From JBBQKF01 sp038326615 (GTDB lineage Bacteria > Bacillota > Clostridia > Saccharofermentanales > UBA5734): a stretch of DNA of 6,921 nucleotides. Below the pieces are notes generated by a model. It was not told where the DNA came from and made no database searches. It saw only the letters and a program-made list of their open reading frames with translations. This document shows, one piece after another, positions 6,690-6,921 of this stretch (within the stretch, counting starts at the first letter, position 1; each line of letters begins with the position of its first letter). The DNA lies in assembly GCA_038326615.1 (NCBI GenBank), contig JBBQKF010000130.1:1-6921 (forward strand), read 5' to 3'. A program made the position numbers and the translations under genes.

Positions 6690-6697
6690 TTCATATT

Positions 6698-6921
6698 TTG
6701 AAATCTTTAATGGATATTTTAACGGGTGGAAAAAAGATTGACAGGCCCATTTTTCGTAAGGAATTTGAGGACTCTAGCGAATTAATTACAGAGCTTGAGG
6801 TTATTACAAGTTCAGTAAAGGTTCCTGCGATTAAAGATGAAATTGCGATGGATATTGGATTTATAAAAGCGGGGGATCTTGGCGAGAAAAATGTTTATTA
6901 TGAAATCAAAAATTCGTTTTT
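6698..6921 (+). CDS. Probable NERD (nuclease-related domain) protein, N-terminal part (3' end cut by window)
   Basis: There are 74 codons in an open frame running off the right edge, starting at TTG behind AAGGAGGG. The pattern (MDILTGGKKIDRPIFRKEF near the start, a charged helix, then DLGEKNVYYEIKNSF at about 60-74) resembles the N-terminus of a Bacillota NERD family, whose members continue into a PD-(D/E)XK-like nuclease fold. The catalytic part lies beyond the window, so activity cannot be assessed. The similarity is from memory and covers only the first quarter or so of a typical family member. It is separated from the defence operon by 711 nt and has its own promoter candidate with an overlapping palindrome, so it is probably expressed independently. 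No signal peptide is seen. NERD proteins are thought to process nucleic acids, but most have no assigned cellular role. Confidence 0.6.
   Translation, partial: MKSLMDILTGGKKIDRPIFRKEFEDSSELITELEVITSSVKVPAIKDEIAMDIGFIKAGDLGEKNVYYEIKNSF

Larger units (their letters stand above)
5987..6697 (+). other. 711-nt structured non-coding interval between the defence operon and the NERD-like gene
   Basis: No frame on either strand here holds a gene I can support; the reading frames are broken by frequent stops. No strong GC-rich hairpin with a T run directly follows the ATPase-TIR stop, so the operon may end by another route or transcription may continue into this strip. It contains several short dyads, a 19-nt inverted repeat, a diverged 27-nt direct repeat and two promoter-like sequences, listed separately. 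No tRNA, transposase remnant or riboswitch class could be identified. It could hold small RNAs, be an old recombination junction at the edge of a mobile defence cassette, or both. Confidence 0.75.

Noticed and set aside
5987..6697. CRISPR array or tandem repeat block
   Set aside because: The repeats here occur only in pairs, are diverged and irregularly spaced, with no regular repeat-spacer pattern.

Overview
The window is AT-rich (roughly one third G+C by eye), with strong AGGAGG-type ribosome binding sites and GTG/TTG starts. Together with the family of the last gene, this suggests a low-GC Bacillota genome, probably a clostridial relative. The genus cannot be told from the sequence. There are no tRNA or rRNA genes, no recognisable insertion sequences and no CRISPR array.

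Positions 1-5986 hold a tightly packed plus-strand operon of defence genes, with gaps of 14, 1 and 1 nt. In order: the C-terminal end of a DUF4420 / PD-(D/E)XK-type protein (cut by the left edge), a complete AIPR-family protein, a complete C5-cytosine DNA methyltransferase with all hallmark motifs, and a 685-residue protein joining an N-terminal GHKL (MORC/MutL-like) ATPase to a C-terminal TIR domain and a terminal Cys cluster. Operons that combine a MORC-like ATPase, a Z1-type helicase, a PD-(D/E)XK nuclease, a DNA methylase and often AIPR are known as unusual restriction-modification-like systems (Iyer, Abhiman and Aravind, 2008, on MutL homologs in R-M systems). I expect a Z1 helicase gene just left of the window. 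The methyltransferase would mark self DNA, the DUF4420/AIPR proteins and the missing helicase would form the restriction side, and the GHKL ATPase would act as a DNA-dependent switch or clamp. The unusual part is the TIR domain on that ATPase. It carries the expected glutamate in the right context, so the system may combine restriction with an NAD-depleting, abortive-infection style response inside one polypeptide.

Positions 5987-6697 (711 nt) hold no convincing gene but are full of small structures. These are a 19-nt inverted repeat (18/19) around a 105-nt interior with two small hairpins, a diverged 27-nt direct repeat at the two ends of the strip, a GGCAA/TTGCC hairpin, a TTGACA-17-TATTTT promoter followed about 95 nt later by a hairpin plus T-rich tract (possible small RNA), and a TTTACA-17-TATCAT promoter overlapping a near-perfect palindrome.

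From 6698 to the right edge is the start of another plus-strand gene, TTG-initiated behind AAGGAGGG. It resembles the N-terminus of Bacillota NERD (nuclease-related domain) proteins and appears to be transcribed separately from the defence operon.
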